A stretch of DNA of 64,000 bases from Arthrobacter bambusae (GTDB lineage Bacteria > Actinomycetota > Actinomycetes > Actinomycetales > Micrococcaceae): contig NZ_JAUSSZ010000008.1 of the NCBI RefSeq assembly GCF_030812595.1, forward strand, positions 62,001 to 126,000, in the 5' to 3' direction. Under the pieces are notes generated by a model that did not search any database, was not told the DNA's origin, and was given only the letters and a program-made list of their open reading frames with translations. A program made the translations under genes and the position numbers. This document shows positions 48,866 through 58,454 of this stretch, piece after piece; position 1 is the stretch's first letter; every line of letters begins with the position of its first letter.

Positions 48866-51800
48866 TTAGGGGATGGCCGGTCCGGAGCCAGTACTTTGTC
48901 TACCATCAGGGCTGGCCGCCGGCGGCTCGGCCTGTGCGCCCAGTTCCAATTGTTCAACATCAATATCCAGGAATCCATCCTGGACGGCACCATACGAGGG
49001 CGCCACCGGCTTCTCCAGTCCCAGATAGGACCCGATACGGTCTGCGCAGGAGGAGGGATCCGTGAACACCTCAATGGTCCACAGGGACATGTAACGCCAG
49101 CCGAGGCGTTCCAGGAGCTGGGGCCGGAGCCGGCTGCGCTCCCTGACACTCATGCGGCGGTATCGTTCCGTGCCATCCGATTCGATGGCCACCGGTGTGG
49201 GCATTTCGGTGTCATCACGGCCTATGGTGTGCACGGGATCGGCCGCCGCGGCAATGTCCAAGGCTCCGTCATAGTGGTGCCACACACGGGCTCCGCGAGC
49301 ACGGAGCCGCTCGCCCAGATCCGCCACCAACGGATCCTCACCGAGGGCTTGCTCGCTGGCTGCTGCCCTGGTGGCTGGTGTCCCCAGGTCCGAGTTCCCC
49401 GACAGTTCACGCTCAAGGAGTTCGTGGAATTCAACGGCGCCGTGGGCCAACCGGTCCAGGTCGAGGTCCTCTGGACGGAAACAGCTCAACACGTGCAACG
49501 ATCTCCGGGCGCGGGTCATCGCCAAGGCAAATTTGTTTCGCCCGCCCTCGACGGACAGGGGCCCGAAACTGTGCAGCGCCCGGCCGTGCGGAGTGCGCCC
49601 GAAGCCCAGGGAGAAGATGATGTGGTCGCGGACCAGTCCTTGCGCGCGCTCCAGGTCCACAACGCGGAAGGACTCCGCACCTGCGTTGAAGAAACCCGAC
49701 AACAGCGGATAGTTAGGGAGCTGGAGCCTGATGGCTTCGCCGATCCGTGCGGCATGGCGCAGGCTTGCGGTGACCACCGCGAGCGAGGTCCGCGGCCTCA
49801 AGCTGGCGTGTTGAAACACCAAATCAACCACGCGGTTCACTTCGGCAGCGACGGATTCAACGCCTTCGTGATCGGCCCCAGGCAGGCCGGTGCCATCCGG
49901 GATGTACTCAACCACTACCGAGCGGTCCAGCCCTGTCACAGATTGGCCGTCCGGCAGTCGACGCAGGCCGCCGTCGTAGTAGTTCTTGCTCAGCTGCAGC
50001 AACAGATCTTCATCAACCGACCGGTACACCCAGTTCAACTGCCACGTAGGCAAGACCCGGGACAAAGCAGTGAACGCACTGTCCACCGTGTCGTGGCTCG
50101 CGGCACCGGCCATCGGAGGCTCCACTGCAACGCTGAACGTGCGGGCATTGGCGATCTTCGCATCGCCAAAGGCAACCACTTGGTGGGCCCGGGCGATGGC
50201 CGGCAGCACAGCCTGCAAGGACGTGCTCTCGGCATCAAGAATCACCACCGCATCGAATTTCTGCTCGGCAGGCAGGAGGCTGGTCAGGAGGTACGGGCTG
50301 ATGGACCATACGGGGACCAGACGGGCAACGAGCGCAGGAGCCTGGGCGCTCAGCGCCGAAAGTGTAACCCGGCCATCCTTGATCAGGTTCCGCAGGAGCT
50401 CTGCCTGCCGGGGATGTTCAGCGATTCCGGCCCGCCACATTTCGGCGAGTCGCCACCGCAGCCGGGCGGCTCCGCTGGCGATGTGCGCGTGGTCCGCGAG
50501 GCGGTACTCCGCTTCGAGTCGGCGCAGGGAATCGCCGTCGGACATCGCGAGGTAGTCGTCGCCGCTGATCATTGCTTCCAGGGCGGACTGCCACCAAGCA
50601 AGATCCAACTCCGCCGCAACCGATTCGGCAGGCACTTCGCGTTCCGCCAAGTCCGCAAGAAGCTCGGCGAGTCCGTGCTCGCGCATGTTCTCGATCAGAA
50701 GCGTGCGCTCCGGAAGAGTTTCCAACGTTCCGGTGTCTGCCACAAGGCGCTCAAGCCGATCAAGGAGATCTTCGTAGCGCGCCGCGTGGAGGTTCCCGCC
50801 GCCTGCCGTGTGTTTGAGGCAATCCCCCAGGCCTCGGAGGTCCCGGTCCAGTTCGCGGTAGCTGGCGCCCAAATCCGCGAGGCCGGACGGCACTGCCGGA
50901 TGGCGCTGGGTGGTTGCGTACTGGGCCCACAGTGCACGCTGCTCCTGGACGAGCGCCAGCGAGCTGTGCAGATCCGCAATGTGGACACCGGGCCGGACAT
51001 ATTCCTTTGCCACCCGACGCAAGCGGGAGCGCTGCATCGAGGGCATCTCGACGCCCCGCTCACGGCGCCAGGCGGAGGTAGCGGTAGCGGAAATCAGATC
51101 GTGGACCGGCCGGTCAAAAATATCCGGGGTGAATTTGTCCAGGCTTTCCCGTACCGCCATCAAGAGCTCAAGCTGTGCGCCCCACTCGGCGAAGTTCGCG
51201 CCGAGCCGGATTTCGGAGTGCTCCGCAACCTGGTTCATCCGTTCCCGCAGCTGGGGAAGTCGTTCCGCGGCACTACTGGCCAGTTGCTGGGCTTCCTCGG
51301 TCTCCTTGCGGGTGACCAAGCGTGCCCCATACCAGGGGCTCGACGTCGATGCTCGGCTGAAGCTGCCAAGCTCGGCAGCGCGTCGCAGCCTTTCAGCCAG
51401 CTCGGCCCGATCCTTGATATTGTCCAGCACGCTGCGCTTCAGACGGACCGTGGTGGCGGGGGCGGGCTGGATGGAGGTCAGTTCCGCGAGCGACTGCATG
51501 GCCTGATAGGGCGAGCATCCCCAGCGCTCGCGTACGTTGTGCAAAGACGCGACATGGTCCATGAGGGCATGGCGGTGCTCAGTCAGGGTTTTGTGGAGAT
51601 TCGCGAGCTGCGGCTCGAGCGACTTTTCGTTGCGGATGATCGCGCTGACCAATTGGCCTTTGAGCTGCTGCGGCGTGGCACCGTTGCCCGGCCTGAAGAC
51701 CATTGATTCAAGGCCCAACGCTTCAAAATGGCTCGCCAAACCGTTCAGGCTCGCTCGCCGGTCGCCCACGACGAGCACCGATTTGCCTTCGTTGACGAGG

Positions 51801-52762
51801 GCACCAATGGCATTGATGGCCGTTTGGGTCTGGCCGCTGCCTGGCGGGGTGCTCACTACCAGGGAGTCGCCTGCCCGCACGGCATCCACGACGTACTGCT
51901 GATCCGGGTCGGCGTCCAGAAGGAGCGTTTCTTCTGAGGGGTCGCGCTCGTCGAGGTCCGGGAACCGTCCGGACTTAATGGGCTCGGGTTCCACATCCCC
52001 GCCGTTGGCAACTTCACACAGGGCAGAAACGACGCTGCTGTTCTCATTGATCCACGGATCCTCCAGATTTCCGGACAGATCCGCCAACGTCGTGATGAGG
52101 AGGTTCGGGGTTACTTCGGCACCGTGGATCGGTTGCACCAGTGTGGCGAGGCGGTCAAGGACCGGCAACGGGTCAAGGCGCGCGGTGTTGTACGCCATTC
52201 GGCTCACGGCGTTGACGTCAAAGACGATTCCATGGACCGTCTTCAAATGCCGGACCAAGGCCGGGTTGATGCTCGCTTGCTCGGTGAGTTGGAGCTCGTA
52301 GTCGTCTTCGCCCGGCCGTGCCGTGAGTGAGATGGCAGCCAACATGACGGGGGCGGAGACTCGTTGGGGTTTTCCTCCGACCGCCGACGTCCACACGACC
52401 GTGCCGCAGGACAGGTAACCGGCGTCGATCCCCCGGTCGTTTCCCAGCTCGAAAATCTTCGAACGAAGGTTCCGGGCAGCACGCGCGGCAACTAGATACT
52501 GCTGGCGATCCCGGATCAGGGTGGAAAGCCGCGTTCGACGCCCGGCGAGGAGCTGCGCCAGGCCTGACGGATGGCCGTTGCTGAGGTCTATCGAGCCTTC
52601 CGGTGTCTTGACGAAGCGCAGCATCGTGTCCGCCCCAGTCACGGGTTTGAGCCCTGACAGCCATTTCCGGAGCTCCACTGAGCTCTCTTCGTGGCTTTGA
52701 CCTACTGACACCGCTGCCTTCTTTTCTGTTCTAGCTCGAGACGACTTGGACCAAATCGGCAT
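48866..52762 (-). CDS. Large helicase-like ATPase with C-terminal REase-type domain
   Basis: A 1298-aa protein from ATG 52762 (PIWSKSSRARTEKK); the frame is open 40 codons further, into a terminator. An SF1-type helicase core is recognisable: P-loop VVSTPPGSGQTQTAINAIGA, Walker B-like VVILDAESTSLQAVLPAIAR, motif-VI-like KFALAMTRARRSLHVLSCF. The P-loop lysine is Gln (GSGQT) and the usual DEAS is DAES, so ATP use is doubtful or non-canonical. The C-terminal part (PVAIESDGTERYRRMSVRER, LERLGWRYMSLWTIEVF) resembles the vsr/REase-like domain of DUF4011-type helicases. The biological role is not known. It follows guaA. Confidence 0.75.
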   Translation of the reverse strand: MPIWSKSSRARTEKKAAVSVGQSHEESSVELRKWLSGLKPVTGADTMLRFVKTPEGSIDLSNGHPSGLAQLLAGRRTRLSTLIRDRQQYLVAARAARNLRSKIFELGNDRGIDAGYLSCGTVVWTSAVGGKPQRVSAPVMLAAISLTARPGEDDYELQLTEQASINPALVRHLKTVHGIVFDVNAVSRMAYNTARLDPLPVLDRLATLVQPIHGAEVTPNLLITTLADLSGNLEDPWINENSSVVSALCEVANGGDVEPEPIKSGRFPDLDERDPSEETLLLDADPDQQYVVDAVRAGDSLVVSTPPGSGQTQTAINAIGALVNEGKSVLVVGDRRASLNGLASHFEALGLESMVFRPGNGATPQQLKGQLVSAIIRNEKSLEPQLANLHKTLTEHRHALMDHVASLHNVRERWGCSPYQAMQSLAELTSIQPAPATTVRLKRSVLDNIKDRAELAERLRRAAELGSFSRASTSSPWYGARLVTRKETEEAQQLASSAAERLPQLRERMNQVAEHSEIRLGANFAEWGAQLELLMAVRESLDKFTPDIFDRPVHDLISATATSAWRRERGVEMPSMQRSRLRRVAKEYVRPGVHIADLHSSLALVQEQRALWAQYATTQRHPAVPSGLADLGASYRELDRDLRGLGDCLKHTAGGGNLHAARYEDLLDRLERLVADTGTLETLPERTLLIENMREHGLAELLADLAEREVPAESVAAELDLAWWQSALEAMISGDDYLAMSDGDSLRRLEAEYRLADHAHIASGAARLRWRLAEMWRAGIAEHPRQAELLRNLIKDGRVTLSALSAQAPALVARLVPVWSISPYLLTSLLPAEQKFDAVVILDAESTSLQAVLPAIARAHQVVAFGDAKIANARTFSVAVEPPMAGAASHDTVDSAFTALSRVLPTWQLNWVYRSVDEDLLLQLSKNYYDGGLRRLPDGQSVTGLDRSVVVEYIPDGTGLPGADHEGVESVAAEVNRVVDLVFQHASLRPRTSLAVVTASLRHAARIGEAIRLQLPNYPLLSGFFNAGAESFRVVDLERAQGLVRDHIIFSLGFGRTPHGRALHSFGPLSVEGGRNKFALAMTRARRSLHVLSCFRPEDLDLDRLAHGAVEFHELLERELSGNSDLGTPATRAAASEQALGEDPLVADLGERLRARGARVWHHYDGALDIAAAADPVHTIGRDDTEMPTPVAIESDGTERYRRMSVRERSRLRPQLLERLGWRYMSLWTIEVFTDPSSCADRIGSYLGLEKPVAPSYGAVQDGFLDIDVEQLELGAQAEPPAASPDGRQSTGSGPAIP

Positions 52763-52851
52763 ACTTTCGAGGGTAGCGGGAATAGACCGGCAGTCCGCAC
52801 CGAAACACTGGTGGAAAGGCAAATTAGCCCTGATTTCCGGGGAAATGCAAA

Positions 52852-52882
52852 GTGACCGGCCCCTGGGGCAGGGGCCGGTCAC
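52852..52882 (-). terminator. Terminator downstream of guaA
   Basis: A perfect 12-bp stem GTGACCGGCCCC / GGGGCCGGTCAC with a 7-base loop, 9 bp after the guaA stop. Confidence 0.85.
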
Positions 52883-52890
52883 TCAGAATG

Positions 52891-54495
52891 CTATTCCCAC
52901 TCGATGGTTCCCGGCGGCTTGCTGGTGACATCAAGAACTACGCGGTTGACCCCGTCAACCTCGTTGGTGATCCTGTTGGAGATCCTGGCGAGGAGGTCGT
53001 ATGGGAGCCTCGACCAGTCGGCAGTCATGGCGTCTTCGGAGGAAACAGGACGCAGCACGATCGGGTGTCCGTAGGTGCGGCCGTCGCCCTGCACGCCAAC
53101 GCTGCGGACATCAGCCAGCAGTACGACAGGCATCTGCCACACCTCGTTGTCGAGTCCTGCCGCAGTGAGTTCGGCCCGCGCAATGGCGTCTGCCTTACGA
53201 AGAAGGTCGAGCCGTTCCTTGTTCACTTCGCCGACAATGCGGATACCCAGGCCCGGTCCGGGGAACGGCTGGCGTCCGACGATTTCCTGCGGCAAGCCCA
53301 GTTGTGCGCCCACGGCACGAACCTCGTCCTTGAACAGGGCGCGGAGCGGTTCAACAAGTTCGAACTGCAGGTCCTCGGGCAGGCCGCCCACGTTGTGGTG
53401 GCTCTTGATGTTCGCGGCACCTTCGCCGCCGCCGGATTCGACGACGTCCGGGTAGAGGGTGCCCTGGACGAGGAACTTGATGCTCTCGCCTTCGGACGCT
53501 GCCTCGGCGATGATGGCCCGCTCTGCTTCCTCGAACGCACGGATGAACTCGCGGCCGATGATCTTACGCTTGGTCTCCGGGTCGCTGACCCCGGCAAGCG
53601 CGGAGAGGAACCGCTCCTGCTCGTTTGCGACGTAGAGTTTGACGCCGGTTGCGGCAACGAAGTCGCGCTCGACCTGTTCGGCCTCGCCTTCGCGCAACAG
53701 GCCATGGTCCACGAACACGCAGGTCAGCTGATCGCCTACGGCGCGCTGCACGAGGGCCGCGGCCACGGCAGAGTCGACGCCGCCGGAGAGGCCGCAGATG
53801 ACCTTGGAATCGCCGACTTGCCGGCGGATGCGCTCCACTTGCTCTTCGAGGATGTTACCGGTGGTCCAGTTCGGCTTCAGGCCGGCTCCGTTGAACAGGA
53901 AGTTCTCCAGGACCTGCTGGCCATGGACGGAGTGCTTTACTTCCGGGTGCCACTGCACGCCGTAAAGGTGCTTCTCTTCGTTCGCGAAAGCAGCCACAGG
54001 TGCGCCGGCGGTGGTCGCCAGGACCTCGAAGCCCTCGGGAGCCTCATGAACCGAGTCTCCGTGGCTCATCCAGGTGTTCTGCGAGCCCGGAAGACCTGAA
54101 AGGATGGAGCGGGCTTCGCCGACGGTGGTGGCCTCGGTAGCGCCGTATTCGCGCAAGCCGGTCTGTGCGACCTTGCCGCCGAGCGCGTTGGCCATGGCCT
54201 GGAAGCCGTAGCAAATTCCGAAGACCGGCACGCCGGCCTCGAAAAGGTCCGCGCCGACCCTCGGGGCCCCCGCGGCGTAAACGCTTGAAGGTCCGCCGGA
54301 AAGGATGATCGCTGCCGGGTTCTTGGCCAGAAGCTGCTCGGTGGTGAAAGTGTGCGGAACAATTTCCGAGTACACATTCGCTTCACGGACGCGGCGGGCA
54401 ATCAGCTGCGCGTACTGGGCACCGTAGTCAACAACCAGCACCGGCTTCTGGGAAGTCTGAGCTTCAGAACTGAAGGGTGCGGTGGGAGTAGTCAC
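52891..54495 (-). CDS. guaA: GMP synthase (glutamine-hydrolysing)
   Basis: A 534-aa enzyme. The N-terminal class I glutamine amidotransferase has [19 protein letters not shown] and the nucleophile Cys95 in [10 protein letters not shown]. The ATP-pyrophosphatase domain has the P-loop [20 protein letters not shown], and the C-terminal dimerisation domain ends [13 protein letters not shown]. It converts XMP to GMP. Full length. It forms a purine group with guaB and guaB3 nearby on the same strand. Confidence 0.97.
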   Translation of the reverse strand: MTTPTAPFSSEAQTSQKPVLVVDYGAQYAQLIARRVREANVYSEIVPHTFTTEQLLAKNPAAIILSGGPSSVYAAGAPRVGADLFEAGVPVFGICYGFQAMANALGGKVAQTGLREYGATEATTVGEARSILSGLPGSQNTWMSHGDSVHEAPEGFEVLATTAGAPVAAFANEEKHLYGVQWHPEVKHSVHGQQVLENFLFNGAGLKPNWTTGNILEEQVERIRRQVGDSKVICGLSGGVDSAVAAALVQRAVGDQLTCVFVDHGLLREGEAEQVERDFVAATGVKLYVANEQERFLSALAGVSDPETKRKIIGREFIRAFEEAERAIIAEAASEGESIKFLVQGTLYPDVVESGGGEGAANIKSHHNVGGLPEDLQFELVEPLRALFKDEVRAVGAQLGLPQEIVGRQPFPGPGLGIRIVGEVNKERLDLLRKADAIARAELTAAGLDNEVWQMPVVLLADVRSVGVQGDGRTYGHPIVLRPVSSEDAMTADWSRLPYDLLARISNRITNEVDGVNRVVLDVTSKPPGTIEWE

Positions 54496-54616
54496 CGTAA
54501 CAGACTACTTTGCCTCGATGCCCCGGTGCACCTTGAAGCCGGGCGTGAAGCTCCGGAATCAGCCCAAAAACAGTCCGACGTTAGGGATCTCACAATGCCG
54601 GCCGGGGGCATGCCCC

Positions 54617-55144
54617 TCAGTAGCGCTTGGACGCCTGCGGGTTCGCGGCCAGTTCCATCTCTACCTCCGAGTGGAACTTCTTCTCCACAATGAAGGACAT
54701 GAGGGGGACGACGCCGCCCAGGGCGAGCAGGATGAGTTTCGTGAACGGCCAGCGCATGAGCGACCACAAACGGAAGTCCGAGATCAGGTACAGCACGTAC
54801 ATCCAGCCGTGGACGATCAGCACCGCGATCGAGACGTTGAAGCCGCCGAGAACCCCCTCGGCGTCGGCGAATCCAAAACCGAAGGGCTGGCCGGTGACTG
54901 CGTTGGTCCCGCCGGCGAAGAGATATACGCCGAACACATAGCGCGCAACGAGCTCGGCGCACAGGAGCAGCAGCATGGTACCGGTGAGGTAGGCCATGAC
55001 TTTGTAGAACTTCAGGGCCGAGCGGATCTGGGCCGAGGTTCCGCCGAATCGCCGCTTTTTGGCCGAACCTTTCTTGGCCGCGGCTGGCTTCGCAGCGGGA
55101 TCTCCGGATTGTTCGGGCTGGATGGCCGGTTTGGGCTCAATCAT
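54617..55144 (-). CDS. DUF3817 integral membrane protein
   Basis: A 175-aa protein. A basic, Ala/Lys-rich N terminus precedes three helices, including KVMAYLTGTMLLLLCAELVA, SIAVLIVHGWMYVLYLISDF and WPFTKLILLALGGVVPLMSF, the DUF3817 pattern. Its ATG overlaps the end of the SURF1 gene by four bases. In Actinobacteria this pair is common near guaA. Role unknown. Confidence 0.88.
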   Translation of the reverse strand: MIEPKPAIQPEQSGDPAAKPAAAKKGSAKKRRFGGTSAQIRSALKFYKVMAYLTGTMLLLLCAELVARYVFGVYLFAGGTNAVTGQPFGFGFADAEGVLGGFNVSIAVLIVHGWMYVLYLISDFRLWSLMRWPFTKLILLALGGVVPLMSFIVEKKFHSEVEMELAANPQASKRY

Positions 55145-55986
55145 GGCTTTACCTGTTCTGGCTTGGTAATTGCTGGCAAATCGTCTGACGGGGATTCGTC
55201 GTCGGGCTCTTCTTCTTCGTCGTCTTCGAGGGAGCGCCGGTAGTCATCGGCCACCATGCGCCACCAGACGTAGAGGGCGAATCCTGCAAAGACTACCCAT
55301 TCCACCGAGTAGAAAAGGTTGAGCCAGTTGATCTGTTGGTTAGCCGGCTGGGCCGGGATATCCAGGGGCTTCATCTGGGCTGGAAGTGCGATGGCCTTGC
55401 CAGCCGATACTTCCGATGTCGCGGCGACGAAACCAGGATAGCTTGAGACTTCCCACGTGTTGATGAGTTCCGCCACCGAAACCGCAGACGCGCGTCCCGC
55501 CCCGGCGTCCACGTTCGGCACTGGCGCTTCGGACGGCAGGAGCCGTCCGGTGAGTTCAATAGTGCCCGACGGCGGCGGGCCGGCCTGTGCGGGATCGGCG
55601 ACCCAGCCGCGGGCCACGGGAATCCAGGTCTTCGCGGACGCGCCCACGCCGTGCAGGGCAGGCGCGCCGTCGACCGCAAAAGCGGTAACTACCCAATATC
55701 CTTTTTGCCCGGCCAGAAGCCTGCCCTCCACAAGGACCTGCTTGGCGGGGTCATAGCTACCCTTGGCGCTGACCATTTGGTCCGATGCTGTACCCGGGAA
55801 GAAAGTTCCGGGTTGCAGTGTCCCGGTGAGCGGCTTGACATGCTCCACCGCGGGGTCGTCAACGGGGACCTCGCTCTGCGTGGATCTGCCGAACTGCCAC
55901 TGGCTGAGCAGCACAAACACCCCGGAAAGCAGGAGCGCGAAGACAAGTCCTGCGATCCAGCGGGGCTTCAGGGCGGTTTTTAACAC
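55141..55986 (-). CDS. SURF1-family cytochrome oxidase biogenesis protein
   Basis: A 281-aa protein with a helix near each end (RWIAGLVFALLLSGVFVLLS; NLFYSVEWVVFAGFALYVWW). Between them is the SURF1 domain: LSQWQFGRSTQSE, GSYDPAKQVLVEGRLLAGQK, GYWVVTAFAVDG and IPVARGWVADP. SURF1 helps haem insertion or assembly of cytochrome c oxidase in the membrane. The acidic C-terminal tail is cytoplasmic. Confidence 0.9.
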   Translation of the reverse strand: MLKTALKPRWIAGLVFALLLSGVFVLLSQWQFGRSTQSEVPVDDPAVEHVKPLTGTLQPGTFFPGTASDQMVSAKGSYDPAKQVLVEGRLLAGQKGYWVVTAFAVDGAPALHGVGASAKTWIPVARGWVADPAQAGPPPSGTIELTGRLLPSEAPVPNVDAGAGRASAVSVAELINTWEVSSYPGFVAATSEVSAGKAIALPAQMKPLDIPAQPANQQINWLNLFYSVEWVVFAGFALYVWWRMVADDYRRSLEDDEEEEPDDESPSDDLPAITKPEQVKP

Positions 55987-56062
55987 CCCTTAACCGTACT
56001 TCGTCAAGCTGTAGAACAGCTAAACGAATAGTTCTGCCCCAAGAGTGGGCCTGCCCCAATCT

Positions 56063-56551
56063 TTAGTGGTCGAAGAACACCAGGCTGGAATTGATCAGTT
56101 CTGCGATGACCTCCGGATCGTGGGCCCGACGGAGGGATTCCCTGAACGATTCCTTGGACAGCGACCGCGCCAAGGTCGCGAGGACTTCCAAGTGGTCTGA
56201 GAATGAACTGGCGGGCGTAGCGATGAGCAGGACCAGCGTGGCCGGCCCGTCGCTGGCGCCGAAGTCCAACGAGTGACCGAACTTCGTGACCCCAACAGCG
56301 ATAGAGACCCGTGAGACAAACTCGCTGCGCGCATGCGGGAGGCCGATGCCGCCCGGCAGCCCGGTGGCCAGTTGGTGTTCGCGCGAGTTGACCACTTTGA
56401 GGAAGCCCTCAAGGTCGGTGATACGCCCGGCAGCATAGAGTCGATCGGCCAGCTGGCCCGCGGCATCGGTTTTGTCGACCGCTTCCATCTCCAGGATGAC
56501 GGTCTCCGGCGTCGTCAGTTCGGCATCATAGGGGTCCAGTGGTTCCGCCAA
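56063..56551 (-). CDS. PTS sugar transporter subunit IIA (fructose/mannitol type)
   Basis: A 162-aa EIIA-Fru-type domain. The phosphorylated His is H73 in GGIGLPHARSEFVSRVSIAV, and VNSREHQLATGLPGGIG is the usual lead-in. It would receive phosphate from HPr. It stands without IIB or IIC genes, so it may be regulatory, or it may serve a transporter elsewhere. It lies next to glpD on the same strand. Confidence 0.88.
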   Translation of the reverse strand: MAEPLDPYDAELTTPETVILEMEAVDKTDAAGQLADRLYAAGRITDLEGFLKVVNSREHQLATGLPGGIGLPHARSEFVSRVSIAVGVTKFGHSLDFGASDGPATLVLLIATPASSFSDHLEVLATLARSLSKESFRESLRRAHDPEVIAELINSSLVFFDH

Positions 56552-56590
56552 GTCGTCTTCCCTCCAGTGTGCCCAACCAGCCCAGGCCGC

Positions 56591-58351
56591 TCAGCGGAGG
56601 GGAACGATGTCATCGACGCCCATGCGCGCAGCATCGGCAGATTCGTCGTCGGGCTGCTGTTGGCTGAGCCGTTCAGCTTCCACCCGGGCGAGGTAGTGCT
56701 TGATTTCGCTTTCCCGCTGCGCGTCGCTCCAGCCGAGAATTTCTCCCATCAGCTTAGCGACAACGGGGACCGCGGAAACACCTCTGTCCCACGACTCGAT
56801 CGAGATGCGGGTGCGTCGTGTCAGGACATCATGGACATGCCGGGCACCCTCATGAGTGGCGGCATAGACGACCTCTGCCGCCAAATAATCGTCTGCACCC
56901 GGCAGCGGCTCTGCCATGGACGGGTTGTCTTTGATGATGGCCAGCACCTCCGGGGCCATGGAGCCATAGCGGTTGAGTAAGTGTTCCACCCTGGCGACGT
57001 GGACCCCGGCCTCGTCCGCGGTTCTTGCCCGCCGGTTCCATGCAGCTTTGAATCCCTCGGCGCCCAGGAGCGGAATGGTGTCGGTGCAGCTCCCGGGTAC
57101 GCGCTCGTCCATGGCCCGGGTTGCTTCGTCCACAGCGTCCTTGGCCATGACCCGGTACGTGGTGAACTTGCCGCCCGCAACTACCACTAAGCCCGGAACG
57201 GGGTGCGCCACCACGTGTTCGCGTGAAAGCTTGGCCGTGGAGTCGCTCTCCCCCGCCAGTAGCGGGCGGAGGCCTGCGTATACGCCCTCAACATCCTCAC
57301 GGGTCAGGGGCCGCTTCAAGACACGGTTGACGTGTTCAAGAAGATAGTCGATGTCCTTGGTGGACGCAGCGGGGTGCGCTTTGTCCAGCTTCCAGTCGGT
57401 GTCCGTTGTGCCGATGATCCAGTGCCGCCCCCAGGGGATGACGAACAGCACGGATTTTTCGGTCCTCAGGATCAATCCCACCGTGGACTGGAAGCGGTCG
57501 CGCGGGACCACGAGGTGGATGCCTTTGGAAGCACGGACCTTAAGCTGGCCGCGATCCGTCACCATGGCCTGGGTCTCGTCCGTCCAGACTCCCGTGGCAT
57601 TGACCACTTGCTTGGCGCGGACTTCGATGATGCTGCCGTCTTCCTGGTTTTCCACCTTCGCACCCACCACGCGTTCACCCTCGCGAACGAACGACACGAC
57701 GCGCATCCTGTTCACGGCATGCGCTCCGTAATGGGCCGCGGTACGGACCACATTGACGACCAGCCTGGCGTCGTCAACCTGTGCGTCGTAGTACCGGATG
57801 GAGCCGACGAAGGCATCGCTCTTGAGGCTGGGGGCGGCTCGAAGTGTTCCGCGCCGGAAGAGGTGTTTGTGCATGGGCACACCGCGACTGTGGCCGGAGG
57901 TGAGGCCAAGCGTGTCGTAGAGGAAGATGCCCGCACCAACGTAGGGCCGCTCCCAAAAACGCCGGGTCAGCGGGTACAGGAACGGTACCGGGCGCACAAG
58001 GTGCGGCGCGATCTGTTGGATCAGCAGCCCGCGTTCCTGGAGGGCTTCCTGGACCAGTCGGAAGTCAAGCATTTCCAAGTAACGCAAGCCGCCGTGGATC
58101 AGCTTTGAGGACCTCGACGAGGTGCCGGAAGCCCAGTCCCGGGCTTCGACAATGCCCACGGACAAACCGCGGGTCACCGCATCCAAAGCCGCACCGGCTC
58201 CGACCACGCCTCCCCCGACGATCAGGATGTCGAGTTCCTTGCCGGGCTCTGTGGTGCTTTTGAGCACGTCGATGGATCTGGCCCGTGCCTGCGGACTCAA
58301 TGCCCCAGGCGACACTCCATCCTTCTGCGAACCATCTGCAACACTGCTCAT
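56591..58351 (-). CDS. glpD: Aerobic glycerol-3-phosphate dehydrogenase
   Basis: A 586-aa FAD enzyme from ATG 58351, with GGGAGG upstream; the frame is open 7 codons more. The FAD-binding motif is LDILIVGGGVVGAGAALDAV, followed by GTSSRSSKLIHGGLRYLEML, both GlpD signatures, and VVVAGGKFTTYRVMAKDAVD later. It oxidises glycerol-3-phosphate to DHAP and passes electrons to quinone at the membrane. Confidence 0.93.
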   Translation of the reverse strand: MSSVADGSQKDGVSPGALSPQARARSIDVLKSTTEPGKELDILIVGGGVVGAGAALDAVTRGLSVGIVEARDWASGTSSRSSKLIHGGLRYLEMLDFRLVQEALQERGLLIQQIAPHLVRPVPFLYPLTRRFWERPYVGAGIFLYDTLGLTSGHSRGVPMHKHLFRRGTLRAAPSLKSDAFVGSIRYYDAQVDDARLVVNVVRTAAHYGAHAVNRMRVVSFVREGERVVGAKVENQEDGSIIEVRAKQVVNATGVWTDETQAMVTDRGQLKVRASKGIHLVVPRDRFQSTVGLILRTEKSVLFVIPWGRHWIIGTTDTDWKLDKAHPAASTKDIDYLLEHVNRVLKRPLTREDVEGVYAGLRPLLAGESDSTAKLSREHVVAHPVPGLVVVAGGKFTTYRVMAKDAVDEATRAMDERVPGSCTDTIPLLGAEGFKAAWNRRARTADEAGVHVARVEHLLNRYGSMAPEVLAIIKDNPSMAEPLPGADDYLAAEVVYAATHEGARHVHDVLTRRTRISIESWDRGVSAVPVVAKLMGEILGWSDAQRESEIKHYLARVEAERLSQQQPDDESADAARMGVDDIVPLR

Positions 58352-58454
58352 CGGACGCCTCCCATCGCACAAAGCCCGTAGTCCCCCACACTACTTCTTG
58401 TCCGCGGGCTTGGGCAGGGTTTTACCCCCACTGCTCAAGTGGCCCGAACGGGAG

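Noticed and set aside
48584..51706. 1040-aa plus-strand open frame opposite the helicase-like gene
   Set aside because: It has no domain pattern or ribosome site, and the minus frame carries recognisable helicase motifs throughout.
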